Part shown: in pieces, positions 41,493 to 53,027 of the stretch
Layout of the letters: every line of letters begins with the position of its first letter
Numbering within the stretch: the first letter of the stretch is position 1
Position numbers and translations under genes: made by a program
Notes under the pieces: generated by a model
The model's input: only the letters and a program-made list of their open reading frames with translations
The model's database searches: none
What the model was told of the DNA's origin: nothing
DNA from: Campylobacteraceae bacterium
GTDB lineage: Bacteria; Campylobacterota; Campylobacteria; Campylobacterales; Sulfurovaceae
Assembly: GCA_027065385.1 (NCBI GenBank)
Contig: JAMOOP010000108.1
Span: 28,628-92,627 of the forward strand
Length of the DNA stretch: 64,000 nucleotides
Direction of reading: 5' to 3'

Positions 41493-42080
41493 TTAACTAA
41501 AACTTTTTGTAAGAACTTTATCAATAAGACCATACTCTAAAGCCTCTTGTGAAGACATAAAGTTATCTCTTTCTGTATCTCTTTCAAGTTCTTTAGCTGT
41601 TTTATCGCAATTTTTAGCCATTATCTCATTTAGAGTATCTTTAAGTCTTTGTATCTCTTGGGCTTGAATTTGAATATCTGTTGATTGCCCTTGTGCGCCA
41701 CCTGATGGTTGGTGTATCATAATTCTAGCATTTGGAAGAGCATATCTTTTTCCCTTAGTTCCAGAAGAGAGCAAAAAAGCACCCATAGATGCAGCTTGAC
41801 CAATACAGATAGTTACAACATCGGGTTTAATATAGTTCATAGTATCAAACATAGATAGCCCTGAAGTTATAACTCCACCTGGAGAGTTTATGTAAAAATA
41901 TATATCTTTATCAGGGTCTTGTGCCTCTAAAAAGAGAAGTTGAGCTACAATAGTAGATGCTACTTGGTCATTAACTTCACCACTTAACATAATAATTCTA
42001 TCTTTTAATAGTCGTGAGTAGATGTCATAACTTCTCTCTCCACGACCTGTCTGTTCTACTACATAAGGGATATAGCTCAT
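41493..42080 (-). CDS. clpP: ATP-dependent Clp protease proteolytic subunit
   Basis: [33 protein letters not shown]...[11 protein letters not shown]...MIHQPSGG. Confidence 0.98.
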   Translation of the reverse strand: MSYIPYVVEQTGRGERSYDIYSRLLKDRIIMLSGEVNDQVASTIVAQLLFLEAQDPDKDIYFYINSPGGVITSGLSMFDTMNYIKPDVVTICIGQAASMGAFLLSSGTKGKRYALPNARIMIHQPSGGAQGQSTDIQIQAQEIQRLKDTLNEIMAKNCDKTAKELERDTERDNFMSSQEALEYGLIDKVLTKSFS

Positions 42081-42081
42081 C

Positions 42082-43374
42082 TTATTTATCTAACCCTAAA
42101 ATTTTAGAGAATAGTTTATCTTCAATCATTCCCATTTTAATAGCAGGAAGAAGATTATTCTCTTTGTAGTAGTCAACAACTTGTTGTGGCTCTTGTCCAC
42201 TCATTATCGCTTCATAATAAATAGTTTGAGTTACCTCTTGGTCTTCTACTATAATTTTCTCTTTTCTAGCAATAGCATCAACTAAGAAAGTAGCTTTTAC
42301 AGAGTTTCTTGCGTCTTCTCTTAAAGACTCTCTAAGCTCATCAATCTTTTCATTATTATCTTTATATTCAGCTAACTCCTCTTCACTCATTGTTTGAGCT
42401 TTTTGATTAACTTGTGCATCAATCTCTTGCTCTACAATATTATTAGGAAGGTCAAACTCATACTCTGCAACTAATGCTTCAATAAGTTTTGGTTTAAGCT
42501 CTTCATTATATAATTTTGCAACTTTTTCAGATTTAATCTGCTCTTTTACTTGCTCTTTTACAGTATCAACTGTAGCATCATCTTTACCAGGAAGAAGTCT
42601 TTTTACCATATCTTCATCAAGTTTAGCTTCACCTTTAGCTTTAATGCTATTTAGTGTTACAGTAAACACTGCCTCTTTTCCTGCTAAATCTTTAGATTGA
42701 TAATCTTCTGGAAATGTAACAATTATATCTTTAGTCTCACCTGCATTCATTCCTATCATTTTATCTTCAAATCCACCAATGAATTGACCTGAACCGATAA
42801 CAAGCTCAAACTCTTCAGCACTTCCACCATCAAACTCTACACCATCAATTTTACCTACAAAATCAAAATTTGCTTGGTCATCTTTAGCTAAAGGTCTATC
42901 TTCTTGAAGCTTTTTATATGGAGTATTATTCTCTAGTAGTTCATCTATTCTCTCTTGAAGCTCTTTCTCTTCAACAGTTGGTTCATCAAAACTAGGAGCT
43001 AATTTTTCATAACCTTCAGCTTCAATAGTTGGTTTAAGAGAAATCTCTAATTCAATATCAATTCCATTATCAGTTTTTTCATATTTTTTAAAAATTGGCT
43101 CACCTACAATATCTTCTGATTTAATATTAAGCTCATCTTGTGCTTTTTTCATAATTTCAGATACAACATCACTTTCAGCCTCTTGTTGAAGTTTTTCACC
43201 ATACATCTTTTTTATAATAGCTACAGGAACTTTACCTTTTCTAAAACCATCTACACTTTGAGTTTTAGCAAGTTGTTTAGCTATTTTATTTATATTTTTT
43301 TCAATGTCAGCATTCTCAATCTTTGCCGTTACTAAGACATTTGCTGTATCACTCTTTACTGCTGTAATGTTCAT
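42082..43374 (-). CDS. tig: Trigger factor
   Basis: [22 protein letters not shown]...[39 protein letters not shown]. Confidence 0.97.
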   Translation of the reverse strand: MNITAVKSDTANVLVTAKIENADIEKNINKIAKQLAKTQSVDGFRKGKVPVAIIKKMYGEKLQQEAESDVVSEIMKKAQDELNIKSEDIVGEPIFKKYEKTDNGIDIELEISLKPTIEAEGYEKLAPSFDEPTVEEKELQERIDELLENNTPYKKLQEDRPLAKDDQANFDFVGKIDGVEFDGGSAEEFELVIGSGQFIGGFEDKMIGMNAGETKDIIVTFPEDYQSKDLAGKEAVFTVTLNSIKAKGEAKLDEDMVKRLLPGKDDATVDTVKEQVKEQIKSEKVAKLYNEELKPKLIEALVAEYEFDLPNNIVEQEIDAQVNQKAQTMSEEELAEYKDNNEKIDELRESLREDARNSVKATFLVDAIARKEKIIVEDQEVTQTIYYEAIMSGQEPQQVVDYYKENNLLPAIKMGMIEDKLFSKILGLDK

Positions 43375-43492
43375 TACAATCCTTTTTTACATAATAATCT
43401 TGGAATTCTAGCAAAAATAGGCTAAAGGCTTAATTCAATTCAAACTAAACTAAGTAAAATTTTAGATAACCTAAAAAAGGTTATCTAACTTA

Positions 43493-44656
43493 TTAAACTA
43501 CTCTAACAGCAATAACTCCATCTATACTTTTTAATTCATCTATTAAACTATCAGTTATATCACCATTAACATCTATAATATTATAAGCAATATCACCACG
43601 GCTTTTATTTAGCATATCACAAATATTTATACTATTATTTGCTAAGACTTTAGTTAGTTCACTAATTATATTTGGTACATTTCTATTAGATACTGTAATT
43701 CTTTTTCCATCTTCTTTTTTCTTAAGATAACATTTTGGAAAGTTTACAGAGTTTCTAATATTTCCATTTTCTAAATAGTCTTTTAACTCTTTTGTCGCCA
43801 TAATTGCACAATTCTCTTCAGACTCGGCTGTTGATGCACCTAAATGTGGAATAGGAATAATGCCTTTTACACCTAAAATATCAGCTGTTGGAAAATCAGT
43901 TACATAACAAGATACTTTTCCATTACTAATAGCCTCTTTTATATTATCATTATGAACTAATCCACCTCTAGCGAAATTCATAATTTTTACACCATCTTTC
44001 ATCATAGCAAAAGTTTTACTATTAAACATATCTTTTGTACTATCTAATAGTGGTACATGAATTGAGATATAATCAACTTGAGATAAAAGAGTCTCTAAAC
44101 CTGTAGCTTTTTGAATATCACTAGATAACTCCCATGCGGCTTCAACTGAAAGATAAGGATCATAACCAATAACACTCATACCAAGTTCAAGTGCTGTATT
44201 AGCAACCATTGCACCAATAGCCCCAAGTCCTATAACACCTAAAGTTTTACCTTTTAACTCATTTCCTGCAAAGTTTGATTTACCCTTTTCTACAAGTTTT
44301 GCTACATCTTCTTTATCTTTAATACTCTGAACCCACTCTACACCACCAACTATATCTCTTGATGCAATTAACATACCTGTTAAAACTAGCTCCTTTACGG
44401 CATTTGCATTTGCCCCAGGGGTATTAAAAACTACTATTCCTTTTTCGCTACATCTATCTATTGGAATATTATTAACTCCTGCCCCTGCTCTTGCTATTGC
44501 TTTTAGGCTAGATGGAAACTCCATATCGTGCATTTTAAAGCTTCTTAAAATAATACCATCAGGAGAGGTAAATTCACTTGCTACTTCATATTTATCTCTT
44601 GGAAAAAGGTCTAAACCTTTTGGTGAGATTTGATTTAATGTTTGAATTTTTAACAT
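43493..44656 (-). CDS. serA: D-3-phosphoglycerate dehydrogenase
   Basis: GKTLGVIGLGAIGAMVAN; ARAGAGVNNIP; C-terminal ACT-like domain; start set at MLKIQTLNQ. Confidence 0.9.
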   Translation of the reverse strand: MLKIQTLNQISPKGLDLFPRDKYEVASEFTSPDGIILRSFKMHDMEFPSSLKAIARAGAGVNNIPIDRCSEKGIVVFNTPGANANAVKELVLTGMLIASRDIVGGVEWVQSIKDKEDVAKLVEKGKSNFAGNELKGKTLGVIGLGAIGAMVANTALELGMSVIGYDPYLSVEAAWELSSDIQKATGLETLLSQVDYISIHVPLLDSTKDMFNSKTFAMMKDGVKIMNFARGGLVHNDNIKEAISNGKVSCYVTDFPTADILGVKGIIPIPHLGASTAESEENCAIMATKELKDYLENGNIRNSVNFPKCYLKKKEDGKRITVSNRNVPNIISELTKVLANNSINICDMLNKSRGDIAYNIIDVNGDITDSLIDELKSIDGVIAVRVV

Positions 44657-44657
44657 C

Positions 44658-45752
44658 TTAACTATTCTCTTTTTGGAATTTTTCCATAAAATCAACTAAG
44701 GCTTCAACACCCTCAATAGTCATAGCATTATAGATAGATGCTCTAAGTCCACCAATAGAACGGTGTCCTTTTAATCCAATCATTCTAGCTTCAGTTGCCT
44801 CTTTTGCAAATTTAGCCTCTAGTTCAGAGTTATTTGTTCCATCACTATTTTTAATATTATATGATACATTCATTAAAGAACGAGACTCTTTGGTTGCATG
44901 TCCTTTATAAAAACCATTGCTATTATCTATTGCATTATATAAAAGTTCAGCCTTTTCTATATTTTTCTTTTGTATAGCTTCAATTCCACCATTTTTCTTT
45001 AACCAATGTAAAATAAGATTTAAGATATATATTCCAAATGTTGGAGGTGTATTAAATAGAGAATCTTTATCTGCATGAGTTTTATATTTTAGCATTGTAG
45101 GAATATTATCTCCTCCTCTTGCTACTAACTCTTTTTTAATAATAACTATAGTTAAACCAGATGGTCCTGCATTTTTTTGAGCTCCTGCAAAAAGCATATC
45201 AACTTTATTCCAATCAATAGGATATGAGAAAATATCACTTGAAGCATCAACTATTAGTGGTGCTTTAGTTGTTGGGAAGTTATGATACTCTGTTCCATAA
45301 ATAGTATTATTTGAAGTGATATAAGCATAATCTGCACTATCATCAAACTCTATATTTTCAGGAATTCTATCATAAGTTGTATCTTTTGAACTAGCTACTA
45401 CTTCATAATTAATCCCTTGAATTTTTGCCTCTTTAATAGCTTTTGAAGACCAACTACCACTATCAACATATTGTGCTTTTCCTCCAAGAGATAGGTTCAT
45501 AGGTATCATAGCAAACTGTAAAGATGCACCACCTTGAAGAAATAACACATCATAATCTTCAGGCACTTTATAAAGCTCTCTTATTAGAGACATAGCTTCA
45601 CTATGAACCTCATCATACATTTTTGAACGGTGAGACGCTTCCATAATTGAAAGCCCTTCACCTTTATAATCTACTAATTCTCTTTGTGCCTCTTCTAAAA
45701 CCTCTAAAGGTATTGCTGAAGGTCCTGCACCAAAATTAAATATTCTATTCAT
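44658..45752 (-). CDS. serC: Phosphoserine aminotransferase
   Basis: MNRIFNFGAGPSAIPLEVLEEAQREL...MEASHRSKMYDEVH...FAGAQKNAGPSGLTIVI; start reassigned from 45821. Confidence 0.95.
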   Translation of the reverse strand: MNRIFNFGAGPSAIPLEVLEEAQRELVDYKGEGLSIMEASHRSKMYDEVHSEAMSLIRELYKVPEDYDVLFLQGGASLQFAMIPMNLSLGGKAQYVDSGSWSSKAIKEAKIQGINYEVVASSKDTTYDRIPENIEFDDSADYAYITSNNTIYGTEYHNFPTTKAPLIVDASSDIFSYPIDWNKVDMLFAGAQKNAGPSGLTIVIIKKELVARGGDNIPTMLKYKTHADKDSLFNTPPTFGIYILNLILHWLKKNGGIEAIQKKNIEKAELLYNAIDNSNGFYKGHATKESRSLMNVSYNIKNSDGTNNSELEAKFAKEATEARMIGLKGHRSIGGLRASIYNAMTIEGVEALVDFMEKFQKENS

Positions 45753-45831
45753 TATTGCTCCTATTTTTTTAAGTTTGATATTATCTCTAAAAAAGTTTAA
45801 AAAGAATATAGAAATAAACATATAGAAACAA

Positions 45832-46311
45832 TTATTTTAATATATTATCAGCTACTATAACTCCATCTTTATCTACATATATATAATCTCCCTCTTTAAA
45901 AATAACTCCTCCAAATTCTAAATCAACTCCTCTTAAAGCTTTATTCTCCTCAAAACTTTTTCTAGGACAAGTTCCAACTGCTAAAAGCCCTACAGGTATT
46001 GTTTTTGTAACTTTAGTATCACGAACAAAACCATTAATAACTATACCAGCCCAGCCATTTTTATAAGCAAAACCCATAAGAGTATCACCAACAACTGCGT
46101 AAAAATCTTTCCCATTATCCACAACGGCAACTTTTCCCCTACCTTTCTCATCTCTTAGCATTTTAACTAACTCATGATTATTTTTATTTAATTTAATTGT
46201 AACTATCTTTCCACTGAATTCTCTAACCTCTCCATAAGATATTAGAGGTTTCTCTAATACTTGAATTTTATCTTTATACCTATCACATAAATCTGCTGTT
46301 GAAACGGTCAT
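45832..46311 (-). CDS. rraA: RraA family protein
   Basis: MTVSTADLCDRYKDKIQVLEKP...GRGKVAVVDNG...GWAGIVINGFVRDT. Confidence 0.9.
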   Translation of the reverse strand: MTVSTADLCDRYKDKIQVLEKPLISYGEVREFSGKIVTIKLNKNNHELVKMLRDEKGRGKVAVVDNGKDFYAVVGDTLMGFAYKNGWAGIVINGFVRDTKVTKTIPVGLLAVGTCPRKSFEENKALRGVDLEFGGVIFKEGDYIYVDKDGVIVADNILK

Positions 46312-46350
46312 ATCTGCTCCTATTTTTATGTAATTATACAAAAATAAACA

Positions 46351-47301
46351 CTAAATATCACCACAATTAACAGTATGTTTTGATAGATTATCATCTATAC
46401 TACTGATATTTAAATCATTAGCATAATAAAAACACTCCTCATACCCTTTATCTTGATTATAGAGTATTTTGTAGTAACCATCAGAGATAGCAATTTTATC
46501 TTCTCCTATATATTTAGGTTTACTACTAAATTTAACTACATTTACAATATCTAACTCTCCCAACTCCACAGCTTTATCTCTAGCATACTGTTCAACGTTA
46601 ACCCACATCTCTTGATTTACAATAGGAGCTTGTGGAATGATATTTGCTAAAGAGTATGTAGCTTCTAAACTCTCAATACTCCAATCAAATGAGGCATCTG
46701 GTGCTAAATGTCCTCTATTATATCCAGAACCAATATAATCACTATATTTTACTCTATATGGTTTATCAATAAGTTCTTCTTCATAAAATAGTGGTCTATC
46801 TTCAATATCTAACTTATTAACTAAATCACCCTCTAGTGTGTAAGCTACACTTTTAGCTGATTTTAACTTAAAGTCATAACATATTACAAAAAACTCTTTA
46901 TCTATAATCTGATTACATCTACTACTATTTATAAATTTCTCTCTAAATCCTACTGTAACTATAGTAGTATTATTTTCTATAATAGTCTCTTCAATAGTGC
47001 TACTAATATTACCATTTTCTACTATTGGAGTACTATTTAATATATTGTCTATTGATGAGGATTGAGATGAATTAGAGTTAATATTACTATCTAAATCACT
47101 ATTATCAACTATAGGTTCTAAGGGTTTTTTTGATGGTATAGGAGAAGGTGTAGATGTATCTAATGGTTCTTGTGCCACTTCTATAAGAGTTGTTTGTTCT
47201 GTATTTAAATTCTGATTACTCTCATTATTATAACTCTCAACCGTTCCACACCCTATAAAACATAGTATATAGATACCAATAGATAATCTTTTAAAAAACA
47301 T
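46351..47301 (-). CDS. DNA/RNA non-specific endonuclease (NUC1 family) lipoprotein
   Basis: Lipobox ILCFIGCG; YNRGHLAPDASFDWSIESLEATYSLANIIPQAPIVNQEMWVNVE (betabeta-alpha-Me motif). Confidence 0.88.
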   Translation of the reverse strand: MFFKRLSIGIYILCFIGCGTVESYNNESNQNLNTEQTTLIEVAQEPLDTSTPSPIPSKKPLEPIVDNSDLDSNINSNSSQSSSIDNILNSTPIVENGNISSTIEETIIENNTTIVTVGFREKFINSSRCNQIIDKEFFVICYDFKLKSAKSVAYTLEGDLVNKLDIEDRPLFYEEELIDKPYRVKYSDYIGSGYNRGHLAPDASFDWSIESLEATYSLANIIPQAPIVNQEMWVNVEQYARDKAVELGELDIVNVVKFSSKPKYIGEDKIAISDGYYKILYNQDKGYEECFYYANDLNISSIDDNLSKHTVNCGDI

Positions 47302-47372
47302 AAACAACTCCAAATCTAATATTTATCTTAAGATATAATATTAGATTTTTACTTAAATAAAACTTTTAAATT

Positions 47373-48368
47373 CTATATTAAGTCAACTCCTTTATCACCT
47401 TTTACTATTTCACCAATAATATAACCATCTGTATTAGCTAAGATACTCTCTACATCTTCTTTATCTACTACAAGTATCATACCAACACCCATATTAAATG
47501 TTCTAAACATCTCATTACTATCTACATATTGACTCATAAATTCAAATATAGGCAATACTCTAATATTATCTTTTTTAATTTTAGCTCTCATTCCATTGGG
47601 TAAAACTCTAGGTAGATTTTCAATAATACCACCACCTGTAATGTGTGCTAGGGCTTTGATTTTATCTCTATTTGCTTTAAACTCTTTTACATATATTCTA
47701 GTAGGAGTTAATAGTGTATCAATAAGTGGTTTACCATTAAAATCATCTTCTAAATTCATATTTAATTTTTCAAAAAATAGTTTTCTAACTAATGAAAAAC
47801 CATTTGAGTGAATACCTGAACTTGGAAGTGCTATAATAGTTTGACCCTCTTTTACATTAGATAGAGTATCAAGCTCACTTCTCTCTGCTACACCCACAGC
47901 AAATCCTGCCAAATCAAAATCGTCATTAGAATACATTCCAGGCATTTCAGCAGTCTCACCACCAACTAAAGCACACTCCCCTCTTCTACACCCTTCAGCA
48001 ATTCCTGCAACTACTGTTTTTGCATTTTGGGGTACAAGATGACCTGTTGCATAGTAGTCTAAAAAGAACATTGGAGTTCCAAAATTACATATAAGGTCAT
48101 TTACACACATAGCTACTAAATCAATTCCAACTGTATCAAATCTATTACTATCAATTGCTAGTTTTAACTTAGTTCCAACTCCATCAGTTGCAGATAAAAT
48201 TACAGGTTCTTTATAACCAGAAGGCATAGCATAAGCTCCTGCAAAAGAGCCAATTCCACCAATTACATTTTTATCGAATGTTGATTTTACATCAGATTTA
48301 ATAGCCTCTACAAAATTGTTACCTGCATTTATATCAACTCCAGCATCTTTATATGAAATATTTTCCAT
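47373..48368 (-). CDS. purM: Phosphoribosylformylglycinamidine cyclo-ligase
   Basis: SYKDAGVDINAGNNFVE...LSATDGVGTKLKLA...GGETAEMPGMY...HITGGGIIENLPRVLP. Confidence 0.97.
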   Translation of the reverse strand: MENISYKDAGVDINAGNNFVEAIKSDVKSTFDKNVIGGIGSFAGAYAMPSGYKEPVILSATDGVGTKLKLAIDSNRFDTVGIDLVAMCVNDLICNFGTPMFFLDYYATGHLVPQNAKTVVAGIAEGCRRGECALVGGETAEMPGMYSNDDFDLAGFAVGVAERSELDTLSNVKEGQTIIALPSSGIHSNGFSLVRKLFFEKLNMNLEDDFNGKPLIDTLLTPTRIYVKEFKANRDKIKALAHITGGGIIENLPRVLPNGMRAKIKKDNIRVLPIFEFMSQYVDSNEMFRTFNMGVGMILVVDKEDVESILANTDGYIIGEIVKGDKGVDLI

Positions 48369-48574
48369 TACTCTTTATCCTTATTACATAATGGAAAGGC
48401 ATTTTTAAGCAGTTGTGTAATGTAACAAAAATTAGTAAATCCACTAACTATTAAAATAACCATAGTTCCAAATTGTAACAAAAATCCAGCCTTAAGTGAA
48501 CCAGTTGCGGCTAACATCATTGCCATACCCATTACCATAGCTAAAAGAATTTTTTGTAGTCTCTCAACACACAT
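48368..48574 (-). CDS. DUF2892-type (YgaP TM-like) membrane protein
   Basis: MCVERLQKILLAMVMGMAMMLAATGSLKAGFLLQFGTMVILIVSGFTNFCYI. Confidence 0.7.
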   Translation of the reverse strand: MCVERLQKILLAMVMGMAMMLAATGSLKAGFLLQFGTMVILIVSGFTNFCYITQLLKNAFPLCNKDKE

Positions 48575-48620
48575 AATACCCTCCAATTTTTTTTGCGATA
48601 TTATATCGTAAGTTAGCTTT

Positions 48621-49076
48621 TTAACTTTCTTTTTGAAATCTGTTCTCATATATAGAAAGTATAATTATAATTGCCACTCCTAAATCTATCATAACATCAG
48701 CATAGTTAAAGACAGCAAAGTTAAATCCACAATGCCAAGCTACATAATCCACTACACCCTCGTGAATAAATCTATCATATAGATTACTAATAGCACCTCC
48801 TACTATTAAGCCTATGGCAAAAGCATACTTTTTTAAATAACCATCATATATAACAAATATAATTATTGCTATAATTAAAGCTAACTGTATCCATTTAAGA
48901 TACCCTCCTAAAAAAGCAAACATCGAAAAAGCCACACCTGTATTATAGTGTAGCTCTAAATTTATACATGAACCTTCTAAATAGTAGCCTCCATTAACAA
49001 AAAGCATTTTTATATTTTGGTCTATAACAATAGTACCTACTACTGCTAATAGAAAAATAGTTATATATCTAATCAT
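48621..49076 (-). CDS. lspA: Signal peptidase II
   Basis: VGGAISNLYDRFIHEGVVDYVAW...FAVFNYADVMIDLGVAIII. Confidence 0.95.
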   Translation of the reverse strand: MIRYITIFLLAVVGTIVIDQNIKMLFVNGGYYLEGSCINLELHYNTGVAFSMFAFLGGYLKWIQLALIIAIIIFVIYDGYLKKYAFAIGLIVGGAISNLYDRFIHEGVVDYVAWHCGFNFAVFNYADVMIDLGVAIIIILSIYENRFQKES

Positions 49077-50413
49077 TATGTTAATGCCTTAGTAAAGAAC
49101 TCCACACTCTTTTTCATTATCTTCTCTAGTGCCTCTTTATCTTTTCCTTCTATAAGTATTCTCATTAAATTTTCAGTTCCAGAGTATCTAATAACATGAC
49201 GCATACCTAAAGACTCTACCTCTTTAAATAATTCATCTGAACCATCTATTTCATCAATAGGTTTTTTATAAGATATTTTAATATTCTCTTGAAGTTGTGG
49301 AGATAGTTCAAATATATCAAAAGCTTCACTTGTTTTTTTACGGCTATATAAAATATATGCTAATACTTGAAGTGCAGTTAAAAGTCCATCTCCTGTTTTT
49401 GCATAATCTGAAAATATAATATGTCCACTCTGTTCACCACCAAAATTTGAACTAATATCTTTCATAACCTCTAAAACATGCTTATCTCCTACATCACTTC
49501 TAACTAAAGATATACTATTATCAGCTAAATACTCCTCTAAAGCTAAATTACTCATAATTGTAGCTACAACTCTATCTTCTATAAGTTTACCTTCTCTTTT
49601 TAGATAAACAGCCAAAGCTCCAATTAATTTATCGCCATCAATAATCTTTCCATTCTCATCAACAACTACAATTCTATCAGCATCTCCATCAAGTGCAATT
49701 CCAATATCAGCTTTTTTTTCAACGACTTTTTGGGCTAAATAATTTGGATGCATAGCTCCACAATTTGTATTAATATTAAATCCATTAGGATTTACACAGA
49801 GAGGAATAACATCAGCACCTAACTCTTCAAATATAGTTGGGGCAACGCTATATGATGCACCATTTGCACAATCAACTACTATTTTAACTCCTGCTAATGT
49901 TAACTCTCTAGGAAATGAGTTTTTAATAAGAACTATATATCTACCAATTACATCATCTATTCTTTTTGAACGACCAATATTATCTTTTATAGCAAAATTA
50001 TTTTCAATTTTTTCTATATTATCAAATATTCTCTCAATAGCCTTTTCATCAATCTGATTTAGTTTATTACCATCACAATTAAAAAACTTAATTCCATTAT
50101 CATAATAAGGGTTATGAGAGGCTGTTATCATAATACCTGCATCACATCTCATATTTTCAGTTAAAAATGCAATAGCAGGAGTTGGCATTGGACCTATTTG
50201 GACTACATTATATCCAACAGCAGTTAAGCCTGATACTAAAGCATTTTCTATCATATATCCACTTCTTCTTGTATCTTTTCCGACTAAAATTTTATTGGTT
50301 TTTGCTTTTTTTCTAAAATATATTCCAGCAGCCATAGCAAGTCTCATTACTGTAAAGGCATTAAGCTTCTCTCCTGCTAATCCTCTTACACCATCAGTTC
50401 CAAATAGTTCCAT
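49076..50413 (-). CDS. glmM: Phosphoglucosamine mutase
   Basis: [14 protein letters not shown]...[17 protein letters not shown]...DGDADR. Confidence 0.97.
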   Translation of the reverse strand: MELFGTDGVRGLAGEKLNAFTVMRLAMAAGIYFRKKAKTNKILVGKDTRRSGYMIENALVSGLTAVGYNVVQIGPMPTPAIAFLTENMRCDAGIMITASHNPYYDNGIKFFNCDGNKLNQIDEKAIERIFDNIEKIENNFAIKDNIGRSKRIDDVIGRYIVLIKNSFPRELTLAGVKIVVDCANGASYSVAPTIFEELGADVIPLCVNPNGFNINTNCGAMHPNYLAQKVVEKKADIGIALDGDADRIVVVDENGKIIDGDKLIGALAVYLKREGKLIEDRVVATIMSNLALEEYLADNSISLVRSDVGDKHVLEVMKDISSNFGGEQSGHIIFSDYAKTGDGLLTALQVLAYILYSRKKTSEAFDIFELSPQLQENIKISYKKPIDEIDGSDELFKEVESLGMRHVIRYSGTENLMRILIEGKDKEALEKIMKKSVEFFTKALT

Positions 50414-50511
50414 CTATATTCCTTAAGATAAATTTAATGAAATTTTATCATAATCTCATAAAATCAACCTCTTAAGAGAAATCAAGATATAATACGCCCA
50501 TTTAATTTATA

Positions 50512-50523
50512 GCGATATATCGC
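50512..50523. repeat. 12-nt perfect palindrome in thrS 5' leader
   Basis: GCGATATATCGC, 15 nt upstream of the TTG start. Confidence 0.5.
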
Positions 50524-50538
50524 ATCTAAAGGTTAGTT

Positions 50539-52353
50539 TTGAACGAGAATTTAATAGGTTATATTAATAACCAAGGAGAAATTATTGATACCCAGAGTGC
50601 TAAAGATAGCTCTGAATATAGAGAGATTGAGTATAGTAATTCAGATAAAGCATTAGAGATAATAAGACACTCAACAGCACACCTTATGGCACAAGCTATT
50701 AAGGAGTTATATACAAATGCTAAATTTTTTGTAGGACCTGTAGTTGATGAGGGGTTCTATTATGATTTTAAAGTTGATGAGAAAATTGGTGAAGATGATT
50801 TAAAGAAAATCGAAAAAACCATGAAAAATCTTATTAAGAAGAAGTATAAAATAGAAAAATATGAGATTTCAAAAGAAAAAGCTTTAAAAAAATTTAAAGG
50901 TGATGAGTTAAAACAGGCTGTTTTATCTAAAATTCCTGATGAAGTAGTATCTATATATAAGCAAGGAGAGTTTGAAGATTTATGTCGAGGTCCTCATGTT
51001 CCAGCGTTAAGGTTTTTAAATAATTTTAAACTTACTCGTGTAGCTGGAGCATATCTTGGTGGAGATGAGAATGCTGAAATGTTAACTCGAATTTATGGTA
51101 TTGCTTTTGCCGATAAAGAGTCTTTGAAAAGTTATATAAAGATGATGGAAGAGGCTAAAAAAAGAGACCATAGAAAGATAGGTAGCGAGATGGAGCTATT
51201 TATGTTTAATGAAGAGAGTGGTGCAGGGTTACCTTTTTGGATGCCAAAAGGTGCGAAGCTTAGATATAAGCTAGAGAATATTTTACATAAAGCTCATATT
51301 AGAAGAGGTTACCTTCCAGTTAGAGGTCCAGAGATTTTAAAAGCTGATATGTGGCGAACAAGTGGGCATTATGCTTGTTATGGTGAAAATATGTATCTAA
51401 CTGAAATTGATGGTCAAGAGTATGGAATTAAGCCTATGAACTGTATTGGGCATATTCAAGTATTTAAACAGACTGGTAAAAGTTATAGAAATTTACCACT
51501 AAAATATTATGAGTATGGAGTAGTTCACAGACATGAAAAATCGGGAGTTTTACATGGACTTTTAAGAGTTAGAGAGTTTACACAAGATGATGCTCATATT
51601 TTCTGTACTCCTGAACAGATAGCCAATGAAGTTATTGGAGTTGTTGAGTTTGTTGATAGTGTTATGAAACTATTTGAGTTTGAATATACTATGGAGATTT
51701 CTACTAAACCTGAAAAGGCGATTGGCGATGATGCTGTTTGGGATATGGCAACAGATGGACTTAAAAAAGCTTTAGATGAAAATAATCTATCTTATACCAT
51801 TGATGAGGGTGGTGGAGCATTTTATGGTCCTAAAATTGATATAAAAATTACCGATGCAATTGGAAGAAAGTGGCAGTGTGGAACTATTCAAGTTGATTTT
51901 AACTTGCCTGAAAGATTTGAAGTTGAGTATGTAGCAGAAGATAATACAAGAAAACAGCCTGTTATGATACATAGAGCAATCTTAGGCTCATTTGAGAGAT
52001 TTATAGGGATTTTAACAGAGCATTACGCAGGAGAGTTCCCACTATTTTTAGCTCCAACACAAGTTATTATTGTTCCTATTTCGGAGTCTCATAATAAGTA
52101 TGCAAAAGAGCTTCAAAGTAAGTTAATTGATATAGATATAGATTGTGAAGTTTATGATAAAAATGAGAGTTTAAATAAGAGAATTAGAACAGCAGAGAAG
52201 CAAAGAGTCCCTTTTGTGGCTATTGTTGGAGATGAAGAGGTAGAGAAAAATAGTATCGCTTTAAGAGATAGAAGAAAAAAAGAGAGATATAATCTCAAAT
52301 TTGAGGATTTTATGGTAGAATTAAGCAAACAACTTAATGAAGGTAAAATTTGA
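50539..52353 (+). CDS. thrS: Threonyl-tRNA synthetase (TTG start)
   Basis: IIRHSTAHLMAQAIKELY...GYLPVRGPEILKADMWRTSGHYACYGENMY...RVREFTQDDAHIFC...AILGSFERFIGILTEHYAG. Confidence 0.97.
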   Translation: MNENLIGYINNQGEIIDTQSAKDSSEYREIEYSNSDKALEIIRHSTAHLMAQAIKELYTNAKFFVGPVVDEGFYYDFKVDEKIGEDDLKKIEKTMKNLIKKKYKIEKYEISKEKALKKFKGDELKQAVLSKIPDEVVSIYKQGEFEDLCRGPHVPALRFLNNFKLTRVAGAYLGGDENAEMLTRIYGIAFADKESLKSYIKMMEEAKKRDHRKIGSEMELFMFNEESGAGLPFWMPKGAKLRYKLENILHKAHIRRGYLPVRGPEILKADMWRTSGHYACYGENMYLTEIDGQEYGIKPMNCIGHIQVFKQTGKSYRNLPLKYYEYGVVHRHEKSGVLHGLLRVREFTQDDAHIFCTPEQIANEVIGVVEFVDSVMKLFEFEYTMEISTKPEKAIGDDAVWDMATDGLKKALDENNLSYTIDEGGGAFYGPKIDIKITDAIGRKWQCGTIQVDFNLPERFEVEYVAEDNTRKQPVMIHRAILGSFERFIGILTEHYAGEFPLFLAPTQVIIVPISESHNKYAKELQSKLIDIDIDCEVYDKNESLNKRIRTAEKQRVPFVAIVGDEEVEKNSIALRDRRKKERYNLKFEDFMVELSKQLNEGKI

Positions 52354-52901
52354 GTAAACAAAACAACAGAAATAATAGAGGAAGAAAGAGACCAGATGAG
52401 ACTATCATGAATGATAACATCAGAGCTAAAGAACTTAGAGTTCTTAGCGATGATGGTGAACAGTTTGGTATTATTTCAAGAAATGAGGCACTAAATATCG
52501 CTGAAGATAGAGGTTTAGATTTAGTACTTGTATCCCCAAATGCAAAACCACCTGTTGCAAAAATTATGGACTATGGTAAACATAAATATCAGCTAGAAAA
52601 GAAGAAAAAAGAGGCAAGAAAAAATCAAAAAATTATTGATGTCAAAGAGGTTAAATTTTCATGTAAAATAGCCGAAAATGATATTGCATATAAAGTAAAA
52701 CATGCTAGAGAGTTTCTTGAAGCTGGAAAACATGTAAAACTTAGAGTCTTTTTAAGAGGTAGAGAGATGGCAAATCCTGAATGGGGAATTGATGTTCTAA
52801 ACCGTGTATGGCCAAGACTTGAAGATGTAGGAAACCTAGAACAACCTGCAAAAAGAGATGGTCGATATGTTAATATGTATGTGACACCTATTAAAAAATA
52901 G
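52350..52901 (+). CDS. infC: Translation initiation factor IF-3 (TTG start)
   Basis: NDNIRAKELRVLSDDGEQFGIISRNEAL...PPVAKIMDYGKHKYQ. Confidence 0.97.
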   Translation: MSKQNNRNNRGRKRPDETIMNDNIRAKELRVLSDDGEQFGIISRNEALNIAEDRGLDLVLVSPNAKPPVAKIMDYGKHKYQLEKKKKEARKNQKIIDVKEVKFSCKIAENDIAYKVKHAREFLEAGKHVKLRVFLRGREMANPEWGIDVLNRVWPRLEDVGNLEQPAKRDGRYVNMYVTPIKK

Positions 52902-52910
52902 TCTATTTTT

Positions 52911-52940
52911 AAGAAGAGCTAATTTAAGCTCTTCTTTTAT
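52911..52940 (+). terminator. Rho-independent terminator
   Basis: AAGAAGAGCT AATTTA AGCTCTTCTTTTATT. Confidence 0.8.
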
Positions 52941-53027
52941 TAATGATACTTCTAAAATAGAATAAATTAATCTCTTTAAATCAAACAATAATAATATTAT
53001 AGATTTGTATAATTTTAAATAAGAAAG

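Noticed and set aside
46351-47301. NRGH instead of DRGH in the NUC1 nuclease as a dead active site
   Set aside because: Asn at this position occurs in this family to my knowledge; His and the downstream Asn region are intact, so inactivity cannot be claimed.
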